Source of the DNA: Terriglobia bacterium
GTDB taxonomy: Bacteria; Acidobacteriota; Terriglobia; Terriglobales; Acidobacteriaceae
NCBI GenBank assembly: GCA_020073185.1
Contig: JAIQFT010000029.1
Coordinates: 1 to 49,341 of the forward strand
Length of the DNA: 49,341 nucleotides
Direction: 5' to 3'
Below, piece by piece: positions 9,184 to 17,478 of this stretch. Position numbers and translations under genes: made by a program. Positions within the stretch are counted from its first letter, which is position 1, and every line of letters begins with the position of its first letter. The notes beneath the pieces are model-generated. The model was not told the DNA's origin. It was given only the letters and a program-made list of their open reading frames with translations, and made no database searches.

Positions 9184-9759
9184 CTACGGGTAACGTGAGA
9201 TGAATCCGCTGACTACGTAGTCGCGCTGTCCACGTTCGGGACTTGCCACCCGGATGGTGACCGCAATGCGTCGCAGGTCGGGATTGGTGCTGCCATCCGG
9301 ATTGGTAATGCTGGTGATCAGGATCTGGCGCTGGTAGTTAACCAAAGGGACGATGACATCGTCGCCGGTGCCAAGCTTGCCATCGGGACCGGGCAAAACC
9401 GTGCGATCAAACGTAGTGGTATCTTGCGCCGTTCCCACGATGCCGTTGGTCCCGGGCAAATACAACGGCTGAAATCCATCCTTGAAGATTCCCCCGTTGG
9501 AAATATTTTGAATGTCAGCGAAGGCAACCGCGGTGTCATTGCGGGCGCTGTACACGCCTTCCAGCGCCTCACGCGCCTTTTGTTTGGCGATTTGATCTTC
9601 TCGCGAATACTTCGTGGCGGATACAGCTTGTGCAAATACGGCCAGAAGGGCCAAGAGGCCCACCGCGAGAATCACGGTCGCGAACATGACTTCCAGCAGG
9701 CTGAAGCCTGCCGAGGGCTGCGCCCGGCTTGACCGACCCGGTGTTGGCAAGGTGTTCAT
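9184..9759 (-). CDS. PilV-like minor pilin
   Basis: The 191-residue prepilin has the cleavage motif AGFSLLEVMFATVILAVG, with the conserved Glu at +5, and a long hydrophobic helix. It is probably part of the minor-pilin priming complex. The ATG at 9759 overlaps the TGA of the preceding fimT-like gene as ATGA, which implies translational coupling; a GTG at 9768 in the same frame is less likely. The mature part has a Gly/Asp-rich loop (GPDGKLGTGDD) also seen in related acidobacterial pilins. Confidence 0.87.
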   Translation of the reverse strand: MNTLPTPGRSSRAQPSAGFSLLEVMFATVILAVGLLALLAVFAQAVSATKYSREDQIAKQKAREALEGVYSARNDTAVAFADIQNISNGGIFKDGFQPLYLPGTNGIVGTAQDTTTFDRTVLPGPDGKLGTGDDVIVPLVNYQRQILITSITNPDGSTNPDLRRIAVTIRVASPERGQRDYVVSGFISRYP

Positions 9760-10370
9760 TCGGTCCACACCTTAGCAGTGCCGCTCTGAATCAGACGCCA
9801 TCCCTTGACGCGCCCGGTTGCGCCGAGAACCGAAACTGCACGGCTCGACATCAGTTCACCCGGCCGGGCTACGTACACAACTCCATTGTTGAGCCGACCT
9901 ACCGCATCCAGGGCCCGGCCATCGGGCTGGAAAAAGATTTGCGTACCGCCGCCCCCGTAATCCAGGCTAAAGTCGATCGCCGCCCCGGTGGTGGGCAACG
10001 AGTCAGGCGGCGTCCCGCTGCCCGAAGTCGGAATTCCCGAAATGGCAATAAATTGTGTGTCCTGGGGCAGATCGATGCGGCTGACGAAGAGGAACGACTG
10101 TACCCCTGTGGCTGGATCCACCACGACTTGATCTAGTTGAATCGTCCTGGGAGCCAGGAAGCTCAGACGGTATCGCCTCCTCTGGTCAATCGCGAGCCCG
10201 CGAGCATTGCGGACTTGCCCGAGAGTGGTCTGCAACGCATTTTCCACGCGCGCATTCTTCGTCACCGGCGCGAACTGAAACAGCGCACCCGCGCTTATAA
10301 TCAGCACGATTGCGATGACGACGAGGAGCTCGATCATGCTGAAGCCTTGCGCGTTTTGATCGCTCTTCAC
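9756..10370 (-). CDS. FimT/GspH-type minor pseudopilin
   Basis: The 204-residue prepilin has the junction QGFSMIELLVVIAIVLII, with Glu at +5 of the mature protein, followed by a GspH/FimT-like soluble domain (LGQVRNARGLAIDQRRRYRL). It would be processed by the prepilin peptidase and join the initiation complex of a type IV pilus. The start is GTG, with AAGGA and GAAG upstream. It is the first gene of the operon, so the promoter should lie in the following intergenic region above 10371. The stop overlaps the PilV start. Confidence 0.87.
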   Translation of the reverse strand: MKSDQNAQGFSMIELLVVIAIVLIISAGALFQFAPVTKNARVENALQTTLGQVRNARGLAIDQRRRYRLSFLAPRTIQLDQVVVDPATGVQSFLFVSRIDLPQDTQFIAISGIPTSGSGTPPDSLPTTGAAIDFSLDYGGGGTQIFFQPDGRALDAVGRLNNGVVYVARPGELMSSRAVSVLGATGRVKGWRLIQSGTAKVWTE

Positions 10371-10494
10371 GCTGTCTTCGTCCTTTCTCCCTAACGACCT
10401 TTTACGCGCCAGAAAAAGCGTTTACGGACAATCCCACACTTGCTCAAGAATTGCGATGAGAATACGTGTGATTGCGGGCGCCAGCAACGTCACG

Positions 10495-10509
10495 ATGGTA
10501 TTTTACCAT
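10495..10509. promoter_or_regulatory. Perfect palindrome upstream of the pilin operon
   Basis: ATGGTA-TTT-TACCAT is a perfect six-base inverted repeat with a three-base centre, 125 bases upstream of the fimT-like start. Its position and symmetry fit a dimeric repressor or activator site. It is too weak and T-poor to be a terminator. The regulator is unknown. Confidence 0.4.
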
Positions 10510-10722
10510 TTACTGGCCTATCGCTAACGCCGTCCCACGATGTTTGGAATCGCTATTGCAGGTGACTCATGCAGTTGGTGATGGCACAACTTCCCTACTT
10601 GGCGCATAAGACCGCAGCGCCGTCTGGAATGCGAAGCCTCTACTTCTGCTCAAACAGACGAATCAGGCACGCACTTTCTTTACAGTCCCTTTAAAAAAAA
10701 TGCCGTCGGTGCTGGCAGGAAA

Positions 10723-10769
10723 GGCAGCTCCTTTCTGATATCCTCGTCCCTGTCCCTCAAGGAGCTGCC
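10723..10769. repeat. Hairpin with loop motif shared with the one at 11613
   Basis: GGCAGCTCCTT and AAGGAGCTGCC form a perfect 11-base stem around a 25-base loop that begins TCTGATATCCTCG. The first 24 bases match the element at 11613 at 21 positions, including the GGCAGC arm and the loop motif. It lies 200 bases upstream of the PilZ gene. It could be a promoter element (TGATATCCT resembles an extended -10) or a structured RNA. Confidence 0.5.
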
Positions 10770-10968
10770 CGCTAGAGCAGTTCCGCTCTCCGTGTAGCCG
10801 CCATCCTACGGTGGAAGGACCGGCCTAGCAACCGTGGAATCGCTCTAGTCCGATGCGAGAGGAGTACAACCAGAAGAACTCCGCTCCAGTTTCGTTAGGA
10901 CAAGACGCGATGCGCCTGCGCAACCGAAACTTGCCGGGCAGAACCTCGACATTGTAACCGAGTACTGC

Positions 10969-11334
10969 ATGAGAATAGCCGTCATTAACTGGGTCACAAA
11001 TGTGCTGAATCGGGCGGCCTCAGCTTTGAACCTTTCGCACAGAATCAGAGAGAAAAGAAGAGTGCCAAGAACTAAATTGGGCTCCCCGCTCGCTGTGCTG
11101 ACCACCGGAAATCAGACTTATCGAGGCGTGTGCCGCGACATCAGTCAGTGTGGCTTGGGGGCGATTGTTTATGGCGATCTTCACGTCCACCAGAACGTGC
11201 GGCTAAGATTTGATGCTGGGGGCGGTGCCGAAACCAATCTGCGTGCTGTCGTTAGGAATCACTACGGGTCCAGATACGGCTTCGAATTCGTGGACCCAGT
11301 CGACCTGCGCCTCGAAGCCAGTCGGCAGGATTAA
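10969..11334 (+). CDS. PilZ-domain c-di-GMP-binding protein
   Basis: The 121-residue protein carries both PilZ ligand motifs: RRVPR (RxxxR) near residue 30 and DISQCG (DxSxxG) near residue 57, followed by beta strands. Intact motifs predict binding of cyclic di-GMP. About 25 residues precede the domain. It lies beside the pilin operon, and PilZ proteins often control pilus function or motility, so a role in pilus output is plausible but inferred. The c-di-GMP-type HD-GYP protein at 24375 is in the same window. The start lacks a strong ribosome-binding site, so the exact N-terminus is uncertain. Confidence 0.82.
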   Translation: MRIAVINWVTNVLNRAASALNLSHRIREKRRVPRTKLGSPLAVLTTGNQTYRGVCRDISQCGLGAIVYGDLHVHQNVRLRFDAGGGAETNLRAVVRNHYGSRYGFEFVDPVDLRLEASRQD

Positions 11335-11693
11335 ACGAAATTCAAGAAGGGTGAAGTTGGGCGGATCGGCTCCAGGCGCTCGCAAGCCCTACCCAAAGCC
11401 CTTGTTCCGCTACGAACGGATCTTCGAAACCTTGGCACTGTCCTGCGGGAAGATTGCTCCCAGCCAGTTTCAAGTGTATGAGCAATCGCAAGAATTCTTA
11501 GACCAGGGAAATGATCGTCTCATACGAATTGGCGTGGACCAGCGGTGCAAGTGCAGCCTGCCCGCGGAAGTTCTCGGGCGTTTTGGGCGCGCTAGCCCTA
11601 TCTGGTTTTCGCGGCAGCGCCCATCTGATATCCTCGCTGCCAAAGAACAGACATTCCACTTGGCGGCGCGATTTCATTTCGGGGGAGGATAGT
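11335..11693. other. Intergenic region between PilZ and sigma factor genes
   Basis: This 359-base stretch has no gene I can support. It contains the GGCAGC hairpin at 11613-11641 and a strong ribosome-binding site (GGGGGAGG, 11681-11688) for the sigma factor. The rest shows no clear repeat or terminator. Confidence 0.55.
11613..11641. promoter_or_regulatory. Short hairpin / candidate promoter element of the sigma operon
   Basis: GGCAGC and GCTGCC enclose a 17-base loop with TCTGATATCCTC. It matches the upstream element at 10723 in arm and loop, with the same 13-base offset from GGCAGC to TGATATCC. It lies about 60 bases before the sigma-factor start, the usual distance for a promoter, so an autoregulated promoter is one reading and a leader hairpin another. 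Confidence 0.45.
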
Positions 11694-12272
11694 TTGCCCA
11701 ACAAGGCGGACGACCCGGCTCGCGCGGCGCGAGAGGAATACAGCAAGAAGCATTCCCCCTCTGCGTCGTTGGAGCAAGAAGTGACCGAACTGTACCAATC
11801 TACAGCGGGACACCTGCTCCGTTATGCGTTCCTGCTGACCAGGGATGGCAGTCTGGCACAGGAAGCAGTGCAGGAAACATTCCTGAAATTTTATGTCCAA
11901 CGCGCCAGCGGCGCGCTTCACTCCGCTGGGCGTGCATGGCTGTTCCGCGTGATCCGTAACTACATCCTCGACCAGCAGAAGTCGTTGAGTGCAAGAAGTT
12001 CAGTGAGCCTGGACCTGGCTCGAGGCTGCGCCGACAAGCGGCATTCTCCCGACAAGGAATTGGAACGGTCGGAAGCGGTCCGTCAAGCGTTCCGCTTACT
12101 GTCCCCGCGAGAGCTCGAGTGCCTGCAGCTCAGAAGCGAGGGCTTCACGTACAAAGAGATCGGTGGGATTTTAGGTATTGAACCGGGAACCGTGGGCGCT
12201 CTGCTGGCGCGGGGTGGAGACAAGATCCGCAAGGCTTTCGGCAAGCGGGAGGTGCCGTGCGAAGCGCACTGA
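11694..12272 (+). CDS. ECF-type RNA polymerase sigma factor
   Basis: The 192-residue protein has sigma region 2 (ELYQSTAGHLLRYAFLLTRD... with AWLFRVIRNYILD) and region 4 (SPRELECLQLRSEGFTYKE then GTVGALLARGGDKIRKAF), and no regions 1 or 3, so it is an extracytoplasmic-function type. The TTG start is chosen because GGGGGAGG lies five bases upstream; an open extension to 11511 has no family resemblance. Its 3' end overlaps the anti-sigma-like gene by 16 bases, the standard arrangement for a sigma/anti-sigma pair. Its targets may include the nearby membrane protein and TonB receptor. Confidence 0.88.
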   Translation: MPNKADDPARAAREEYSKKHSPSASLEQEVTELYQSTAGHLLRYAFLLTRDGSLAQEAVQETFLKFYVQRASGALHSAGRAWLFRVIRNYILDQQKSLSARSSVSLDLARGCADKRHSPDKELERSEAVRQAFRLLSPRELECLQLRSEGFTYKEIGGILGIEPGTVGALLARGGDKIRKAFGKREVPCEAH

Positions 12273-12826
12273 GAACCCTCATCCAATGGCTGCAAGAGAA
12301 AGCGATTCTCCACCCGTCGGCGGCGACCCTTATGACATCGCTCGACAATATGGCATCGCTCGATGGAGAGTTGCAGGCCGGCGACAGCGCCAGGGTCAAG
12401 CGGCATCTCGGCCGTTGCGCAGCTTGCCGTAACCGGCTTGAACAGCTTCAGGCCGGGCTGCGTCTCTACGAGGACGTCCTGCACCCGTTGGCGGCTGACT
12501 TTCCTCTCGAACAAGGGTTGGCACATTTGCGTGGGGCGATTCAGGCGTGGAACGACCAGCATCCCGATTCCGGCCAGGCAGAGGAGCTGGGACCGGCCTT
12601 GCCGCCAGCTGTCAGCGAGAAATTGGTCGCGGAACTAAGCATCTACATGGGGCTGCGCACCGCCAAGGCTGTACTGCAAACGTGCAACCGACCCGGGGTG
12701 CGGCCCGCAGACCTCACGGCGGTGATCGAACCGCTGGTCGCGAGTTTCTTTGGACGGCAGACAGGTTCAGCGGTGGCCACCACAGTGGTTCGAATCTGGA
12801 GTCGTGCGCAAGGAACCGCCGCATGA
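12257..12826 (+). CDS. Zinc-finger (HC2-like) anti-sigma factor candidate
   Basis: The 189-residue protein contains an HxxxCxxC zinc motif (HLGRCAAC, near residue 52) preceded by an Asp/Glu-rich helix, as in the zf-HC2 domain of ZAS-type anti-sigma factors. No membrane segment is evident, so it would be a soluble anti-sigma factor. The C-terminal half is helical and unassigned. The GTG start is four bases after GGGAGGT, and overlap with the sigma gene implies coupled translation. An ATG at 12332 is an alternative start. Function is inferred from the motif and position. Confidence 0.72.
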   Translation: MRSALRTLIQWLQEKAILHPSAATLMTSLDNMASLDGELQAGDSARVKRHLGRCAACRNRLEQLQAGLRLYEDVLHPLAADFPLEQGLAHLRGAIQAWNDQHPDSGQAEELGPALPPAVSEKLVAELSIYMGLRTAKAVLQTCNRPGVRPADLTAVIEPLVASFFGRQTGSAVATTVVRIWSRAQGTAA

Positions 12827-12839
12827 TCGAGGTCCACCT

Positions 12840-13775
12840 ATGAGTGCTCGTAACTTGATCCTGCCGTCGGTTTCCCTGACGGATTGGATCTTGGGGATTG
12901 TTACCGCGCATCTGCTGGCCGGAATCTGCACCCACACGGTCTGGCTTGTCACCGGCAATCCATCCGTATTGCGCTACTACTTTGACTACCAGGGAGCGTT
13001 AATCCTGATAATTTTCAGCGCTCTCGAGGTTGTCCTGAGTATCTCGGCTTACCGGCAGTTTTCTTCCGATCAACCGTTACGCTTGGCGTGGCTGTTCATC
13101 ATATTAGCGGCGGTGTGCCATTTCACAGGCGTAATCTTGAAGCATCTGCTGGCGGTAAACTCCGAGATGAATCCTCTTCACTATTTGACTCAGGGTTGGG
13201 ACACTCAGTTGTCGGACGCCCTACGGCGCTGGGGAGGCGTGATCGGGGGACCAACGCAGATGGCGCTCTTAACCTGCGGCCTTTTCCTGAGCCTGCGCTT
13301 ATACCGGAGGTGCGGCATGCTCGCCAAGCCAAAAGCAGTGGACATGGTGCTGATCGGCGCCGCGATGGCCTACTCTCTGATCGTCATCCATGGAATCGTT
13401 GTGGGAATGTGGAGCAGCACCTCACCGGTCACATACGGCCGCGCACTCACCTGGCCCAACGATTATTTGCTCAGCGTTTTGCTCTTGGAAGCGATTTTCC
13501 TGCGCCGCTCCGCCTTAGAAATGGGGTGGGGATACGTCAGCAAGGTGTGGAGCGCCTTCGCTGCAGCCATCTTCCTGACTAGCCTGTGCAGCCTGCTGAA
13601 CTGGCTGACCGCATACGGTGTCCTGGATTGGAAGCAGACAGCTTTTAGCTGGTATCTCTGGTACCCAGCGAGCGCTGCCTTTGCCCTTGCCCCGGCTTAT
13701 CAGTGGGAGGCACTGCGGACGGCGCATGCCAGGCTTGCAGATACGGTGGAGAGTCCGGGGCTGACGGCAGCTTGA
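12840..13775 (+). CDS. Polytopic membrane protein of unknown function
   Basis: The 311-residue protein has about eight hydrophobic segments from residue 10 (SLTDWILGIVTAHLLAGI) to near 300, with short polar loops. I do not recognise a family or catalytic motif. GAGGT lies six bases before the ATG, and the gene starts 14 bases after the anti-sigma gene, so it is probably the third gene of the sigma operon. A product sensed or controlled by the sigma/anti-sigma pair is possible. The TonB receptor follows on the same strand after a leader region. Confidence 0.75.
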   Translation: MSARNLILPSVSLTDWILGIVTAHLLAGICTHTVWLVTGNPSVLRYYFDYQGALILIIFSALEVVLSISAYRQFSSDQPLRLAWLFIILAAVCHFTGVILKHLLAVNSEMNPLHYLTQGWDTQLSDALRRWGGVIGGPTQMALLTCGLFLSLRLYRRCGMLAKPKAVDMVLIGAAMAYSLIVIHGIVVGMWSSTSPVTYGRALTWPNDYLLSVLLLEAIFLRRSALEMGWGYVSKVWSAFAAAIFLTSLCSLLNWLTAYGVLDWKQTAFSWYLWYPASAAFALAPAYQWEALRTAHARLADTVESPGLTAA

Positions 13776-13858
13776 GTGGTCGAATTCCCCGTTACGATTT
13801 GCCGGCGGGCAGATGAGCAAAACGATCTTCTCGGCGCGATGCTGCAGTAACCTAATCC

Positions 13859-13918
13859 CGCAATTGATACAACCTGGCCCGCAGGCTGTGTCAAACAGAA
13901 ATTGCGCTGGGGGGCCAG
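13859..13918 (+). promoter_or_regulatory. Structured leader of the TonB receptor gene
   Basis: CGCAATT (13859-13865) pairs with AATTGCG (13900-13906). Inside, GATACA pairs with TGTGTC (one G-U) and CCTG with CAGG around a five-base loop. Directly after, CTGG-GGGG-CCAG (13907-13918) can fold over the G-rich ribosome-binding site eight bases before the ATG at 13927. This could limit translation until the structure opens. The structure is seen; regulation is inferred. Confidence 0.45.
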
Positions 13919-13926
13919 AGACAACC

Positions 13927-16900
13927 ATGAACGGCATCATGCGGGCAGCGCGAAGGATCCGCAGAAACAGTCTTATCTTCCCTCTGCTTGCCAGCCTCTC
14001 CCTTCCTGTTCTCCCGACATCACTATGCTTTTCCCAGGCTACCACCGGCACAATCGCAGGCCATGTCACCGATCCGCAAGCGCGGGTGGTTCCCGGGGTC
14101 GAGGTCAAGGCTGCGAACGAAGCGACCGGATTGTCCCAGCGTACTTCCACCGACGGCTCTGGCAAGTACTTACTGGCCAAGCTTCCACCCGGAACTTACA
14201 CGATTACATTGAGCAAGCAGGGCTTTCGTGTTGCGCAGCTCAGCCACCTGGCACTTTCGATTGATCAAGAAGTTCGTGCCGACACGCAACTCGAAATCGG
14301 TGCGATTTCCGAGCACATCAGCGTGGTCGCGCCGGCGACCGGGCTACAGACCCAGACGGCGGAGACCAGCGAAGTGATCCGGTCACGCCAGATCTTGGAT
14401 TTACCCCTTCTAGGACGAAACTTCCTCGACCTTGCCCGGCTAACTGCCGGGGTTCAGAGCGGCAGCCAAGGCAACAATGTGAACCTTTCGATCAGTGGGC
14501 AGCGAGAGTTCGCTAATTCAATTCTTGTGGACGGCGTGGAAGTTACGACCAATCGCAACAATGACACCAGCCTTCGCCCCAGTGTAGATTCCGTCGAAGA
14601 ATTCAAGGTCCTCACTTCCAGCTATGCGCCCGAATTTGGCCGCTCCGCGGGAGGAGTCATAGCGATTCAGACCAAGGCGGGAACAAACCGATTTCATGGC
14701 AGCCTGTACGAATTTCTTCGTCCTAATGCAACCGCGGCAAAGACCTTCTTCTCTCTACAGCCGCCGGAATTGAATCAACATAATTTCGGCGGGACACTGG
14801 GTGGACCTCTCAAGAAGGGCAGAACCTTCTTCTTCGTTTCTTACGAGCGGGAAAGGCTGCGAGATGCTTTTTCTTTCCTGGACTCGGTTCCGCCCGTGGA
14901 TCAAGTCCGGTTCTTGCCGAACGGTGACGTGGACCTTTCGAGCTTAAAGGATCCTCGCACCGGGAAGCAGATCCCAATCTTTGACCCTAATACGTCCCAG
15001 CGATTTCCTGGCAACATCATTCCTTCGAACCGTGTCAGCGCAGCCGGCGAGGCAACGCTGCTGAATTTTTTCCCTCGACCCACTCTGCCGGGCATTCTTA
15101 ATGGGTGGTTCAATAATTTCAATTCCCATCAGAGGTATGCGTTCGATTTGAATACCGGCGATTCACGCATCGATCACTATTTCTCCGACACCGACCGTAT
15201 TTTCGTGGCCTATCATTACGGCGACTTCGGATCCCTTCTCGGCGACCGCTTTGCTGGACACATACCGGTCAGCGGCGGGGGTGATGCTGACACTGGCGAT
15301 CAGACCCAGCAGCGGAGCCAATCTGTCTCGCTTGCCGAAACGCACCTGCTGTCAGCGCGATGGAGCAACGAAATCAGATTGGGCTATACCAGGTTTTCTC
15401 TGAGTCAACTCAGCCTACTGAACAACAGGAACCTGGCGGCACAATTTGGCGTGGGAAATGTCAACCTCCCCGGGTTTCCTCAAACCGCCGGTTTTCCGGC
15501 TGTCTTTTTGGGGAGCGGATACCAGACTGGCGGTTCGACATTTAAGCCGTTATTTTTCCAGGACCGAAATGTGGAGGTTGCAGACAGCTTAATCGGCGGA
15601 CTAGGGCGGCATCAGTTCCGGGCAGGTGTCGATTACCGTCGGCTCACGTCTAAACCGCGCTTTTCCTTCTTTCCCACCGGCTTCCAGTTTTATGGCGGTC
15701 CCTTTGCCAGTTTAACCAGCGATCCCTACTTCTCGTTTTTTGATCCCAACGCGTTTTATGGCAACGGTGGCTCCGATGTAGCCGATTTGCTACTCGGCTT
15801 ACCGCTCACCGTAACCGAAGGGCTGCAACTAACCACTCCCACCACCCGGAGCTGGGAGGGCAGTGGGTATGTACAGGATTCCTGGCAAGCTACTAACCGC
15901 TTCGTGCTGCTATACGGAATTCGTTACGAGTATCAAAGTCCATATACGGAAGCGCGCAATCAGGCGGCAACTTTCGACTTGGCTTCCGGCGCCATCTTGC
16001 TGGCGGGTCGTGGCGGCAACTCCGACTCCCTGGTGCGACCCGACAAAAACAACTTCGCCCCGCGCGTCGGTTTTGCTCTTCAAGTGACTCCCAGGACGGT
16101 CTTGCGTGCCGGCTACGGCATCCACTATTCGCCCGAAAACGACGCTCGTAGCGACATACTCACCAAAAACTATCCCTACGCCGTGGAACAGAGCTTCTTC
16201 AATGATATCTTCAGTGGGCCACCCTTTTCCTACTACCTCGATACTGGAGTGCCGCGAATTACGTCCATTCCACTTTCACCCGCTGTCGCCCGCCTGACTC
16301 CCGGCGAAATTGAGACAGCTACCAACTCCCAGCAAAATGTATTCTCTGTCGCTCCGGACTTCCCCGCCGGCTATTCTCAGATGTACAGTCTCACCCTACA
16401 GCGTGAAATCACTTCCACTACGACATTAGAAGCCGGGTATGTTGGATCGGTCAGCCATAAGCTTCCCTACGCTGTGGGGAACCTCAATGCCAACCATCGC
16501 ATCACAGACGCGCTCGGCCAGATACAAGCTCAGTTTGCCGTAGGTTCCGCCAGTTACAATGCCTTGCAGGTCAAAGCAACCAAGCGATACTCTTCCCACC
16601 TAAGCTTCCTGGCTTCCTATACCTTCGGCAAGACCATGGATAATGGACCGGCTCCTTTCAACTTAGGTCATAACCTCAATGCGCACAATCAGCCTCAGAA
16701 TCCGCTCGACCTAGCTCGGGAGCGGAGTGTCGCCGACGACGACATCACTCACAATCTGGTATTCAGCTATATCTACGAACTTCCATTTGGACGTGACCGG
16801 CAGTTTCCAGGAAACCGTAGTAGTATCTGGCGAGCCGTCTTAGGAGGCTGGCAGGTTAACGGTATCTTCGTAGCGCATTCTGGTTCGCCTATCAATGTCG

Positions 16901-17295
16901 TACGCGGCATACAAGACTCGGGTCTTGAAGGATTACGCCCGGACCTGCTGCGCGATCCGAATCTGCCCCCTGCGAAGCGTACCTTGCAGGAGTACTTTGA
17001 TGTCAGCGCATTCGACACGTCTCGTTTTACAGGATCGCACCTACACGATGTTGGAAATGCGCCGCGCAACGTTCTCCGGGGGCCTGGCTTCGTGAATCTT
17101 GACTTGTCAGTTTTCAAGGGCGCCAGACTCAAGGAGTGGGGCAGAGTGCAATTTCGAGTCGAGTTCTTCAACCTCGCTAATACTCCCCATTTCGCGAATC
17201 CAAACGGGTCTATGTCAGCCGGTAATTTCGGAAGTATCACTCAAACTATTGGCAATCCGAGAATCATTCAGTTCGCTGCCAAAGTAGAGTTCTAA
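13927..17295 (+). CDS. TonB-dependent receptor with carboxypeptidase-regulatory domain (Oar-like)
   Basis: The 1122-residue outer-membrane protein starts with a basic, hydrophobic signal peptide (RIRRNSLIFPLLASLSL), then a carboxypeptidase regulatory-like beta-sandwich at about 35-120 (TGTIAGHVTDPQARVVPGVE), a plug domain at about 130-240, and a large barrel that ends in aromatic Phe (AAKVEF). This is the arrangement of Oar/SusC-like receptors, abundant in Acidobacteriota and thought to import oligosaccharides, peptides or siderophores using TonB energy. The substrate is not predictable. The start at 13927 is chosen because the signal peptide follows directly. The sigma/anti-sigma genes upstream suggest regulated expression. 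Confidence 0.93.
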   Translation: MNGIMRAARRIRRNSLIFPLLASLSLPVLPTSLCFSQATTGTIAGHVTDPQARVVPGVEVKAANEATGLSQRTSTDGSGKYLLAKLPPGTYTITLSKQGFRVAQLSHLALSIDQEVRADTQLEIGAISEHISVVAPATGLQTQTAETSEVIRSRQILDLPLLGRNFLDLARLTAGVQSGSQGNNVNLSISGQREFANSILVDGVEVTTNRNNDTSLRPSVDSVEEFKVLTSSYAPEFGRSAGGVIAIQTKAGTNRFHGSLYEFLRPNATAAKTFFSLQPPELNQHNFGGTLGGPLKKGRTFFFVSYERERLRDAFSFLDSVPPVDQVRFLPNGDVDLSSLKDPRTGKQIPIFDPNTSQRFPGNIIPSNRVSAAGEATLLNFFPRPTLPGILNGWFNNFNSHQRYAFDLNTGDSRIDHYFSDTDRIFVAYHYGDFGSLLGDRFAGHIPVSGGGDADTGDQTQQRSQSVSLAETHLLSARWSNEIRLGYTRFSLSQLSLLNNRNLAAQFGVGNVNLPGFPQTAGFPAVFLGSGYQTGGSTFKPLFFQDRNVEVADSLIGGLGRHQFRAGVDYRRLTSKPRFSFFPTGFQFYGGPFASLTSDPYFSFFDPNAFYGNGGSDVADLLLGLPLTVTEGLQLTTPTTRSWEGSGYVQDSWQATNRFVLLYGIRYEYQSPYTEARNQAATFDLASGAILLAGRGGNSDSLVRPDKNNFAPRVGFALQVTPRTVLRAGYGIHYSPENDARSDILTKNYPYAVEQSFFNDIFSGPPFSYYLDTGVPRITSIPLSPAVARLTPGEIETATNSQQNVFSVAPDFPAGYSQMYSLTLQREITSTTTLEAGYVGSVSHKLPYAVGNLNANHRITDALGQIQAQFAVGSASYNALQVKATKRYSSHLSFLASYTFGKTMDNGPAPFNLGHNLNAHNQPQNPLDLARERSVADDDITHNLVFSYIYELPFGRDRQFPGNRSSIWRAVLGGWQVNGIFVAHSGSPINVVRGIQDSGLEGLRPDLLRDPNLPPAKRTLQEYFDVSAFDTSRFTGSHLHDVGNAPRNVLRGPGFVNLDLSVFKGARLKEWGRVQFRVEFFNLANTPHFANPNGSMSAGNFGSITQTIGNPRIIQFAAKVEF

Positions 17296-17418
17296 CCGCA
17301 ACAGCCGGCATATGCAGAAATGCCTTTACGTCGCCCGGCGCGCGGTATCGTCTGCTGCATTTTCACGGCAAGCAAGTCTATTTTTGATATCCTGCAACTC
17401 CCGCCACGCCGAGAGGCT

Positions 17419-17440
17419 AAGGTGGCCTGTTGGCCACTTT
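17419..17440 (+). terminator. Hairpin after the TonB receptor gene
   Basis: AAGGTGGCC-TGTT-GGCCACTTT makes a nine-base stem with one G-U pair and a four-base loop, 124 bases after the TonB receptor stop. The T run is short and lies in the stem, so it is a weak intrinsic terminator at best. It also lies 39 bases before the next gene's start, so it could be a leader hairpin. Confidence 0.4.
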
Positions 17441-17478
17441 GAGGGTGCGGCGGACTGCATCCTTTATAGGTTAAGCCC

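Larger units (their letters stand above)
10371..10968. other. Intergenic region between the pilin operon and the PilZ gene
   Basis: No convincing gene is seen. The region should contain the divergent promoters of the pilin operon (minus) and possibly the PilZ gene (plus). It holds a perfect inverted repeat at 10495-10509, a long hairpin at 10723-10769 and a smaller hairpin (AGAGC/GCTCT) at 10774-10789. No clear sigma-54 or sigma-70 promoter pair was found. Confidence 0.6.

Noticed and set aside
10371-10640. Sigma-54 promoter for the pilin operon
   Set aside because: TGGCAC at about 10582 lacks a TTGC at the needed spacing, and no pair was found on the minus strand.
12780-12800. tRNA-like GGTTCGAATC sequence
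   Set aside because: No acceptor, D or anticodon arms surround it, and it lies within the anti-sigma gene.
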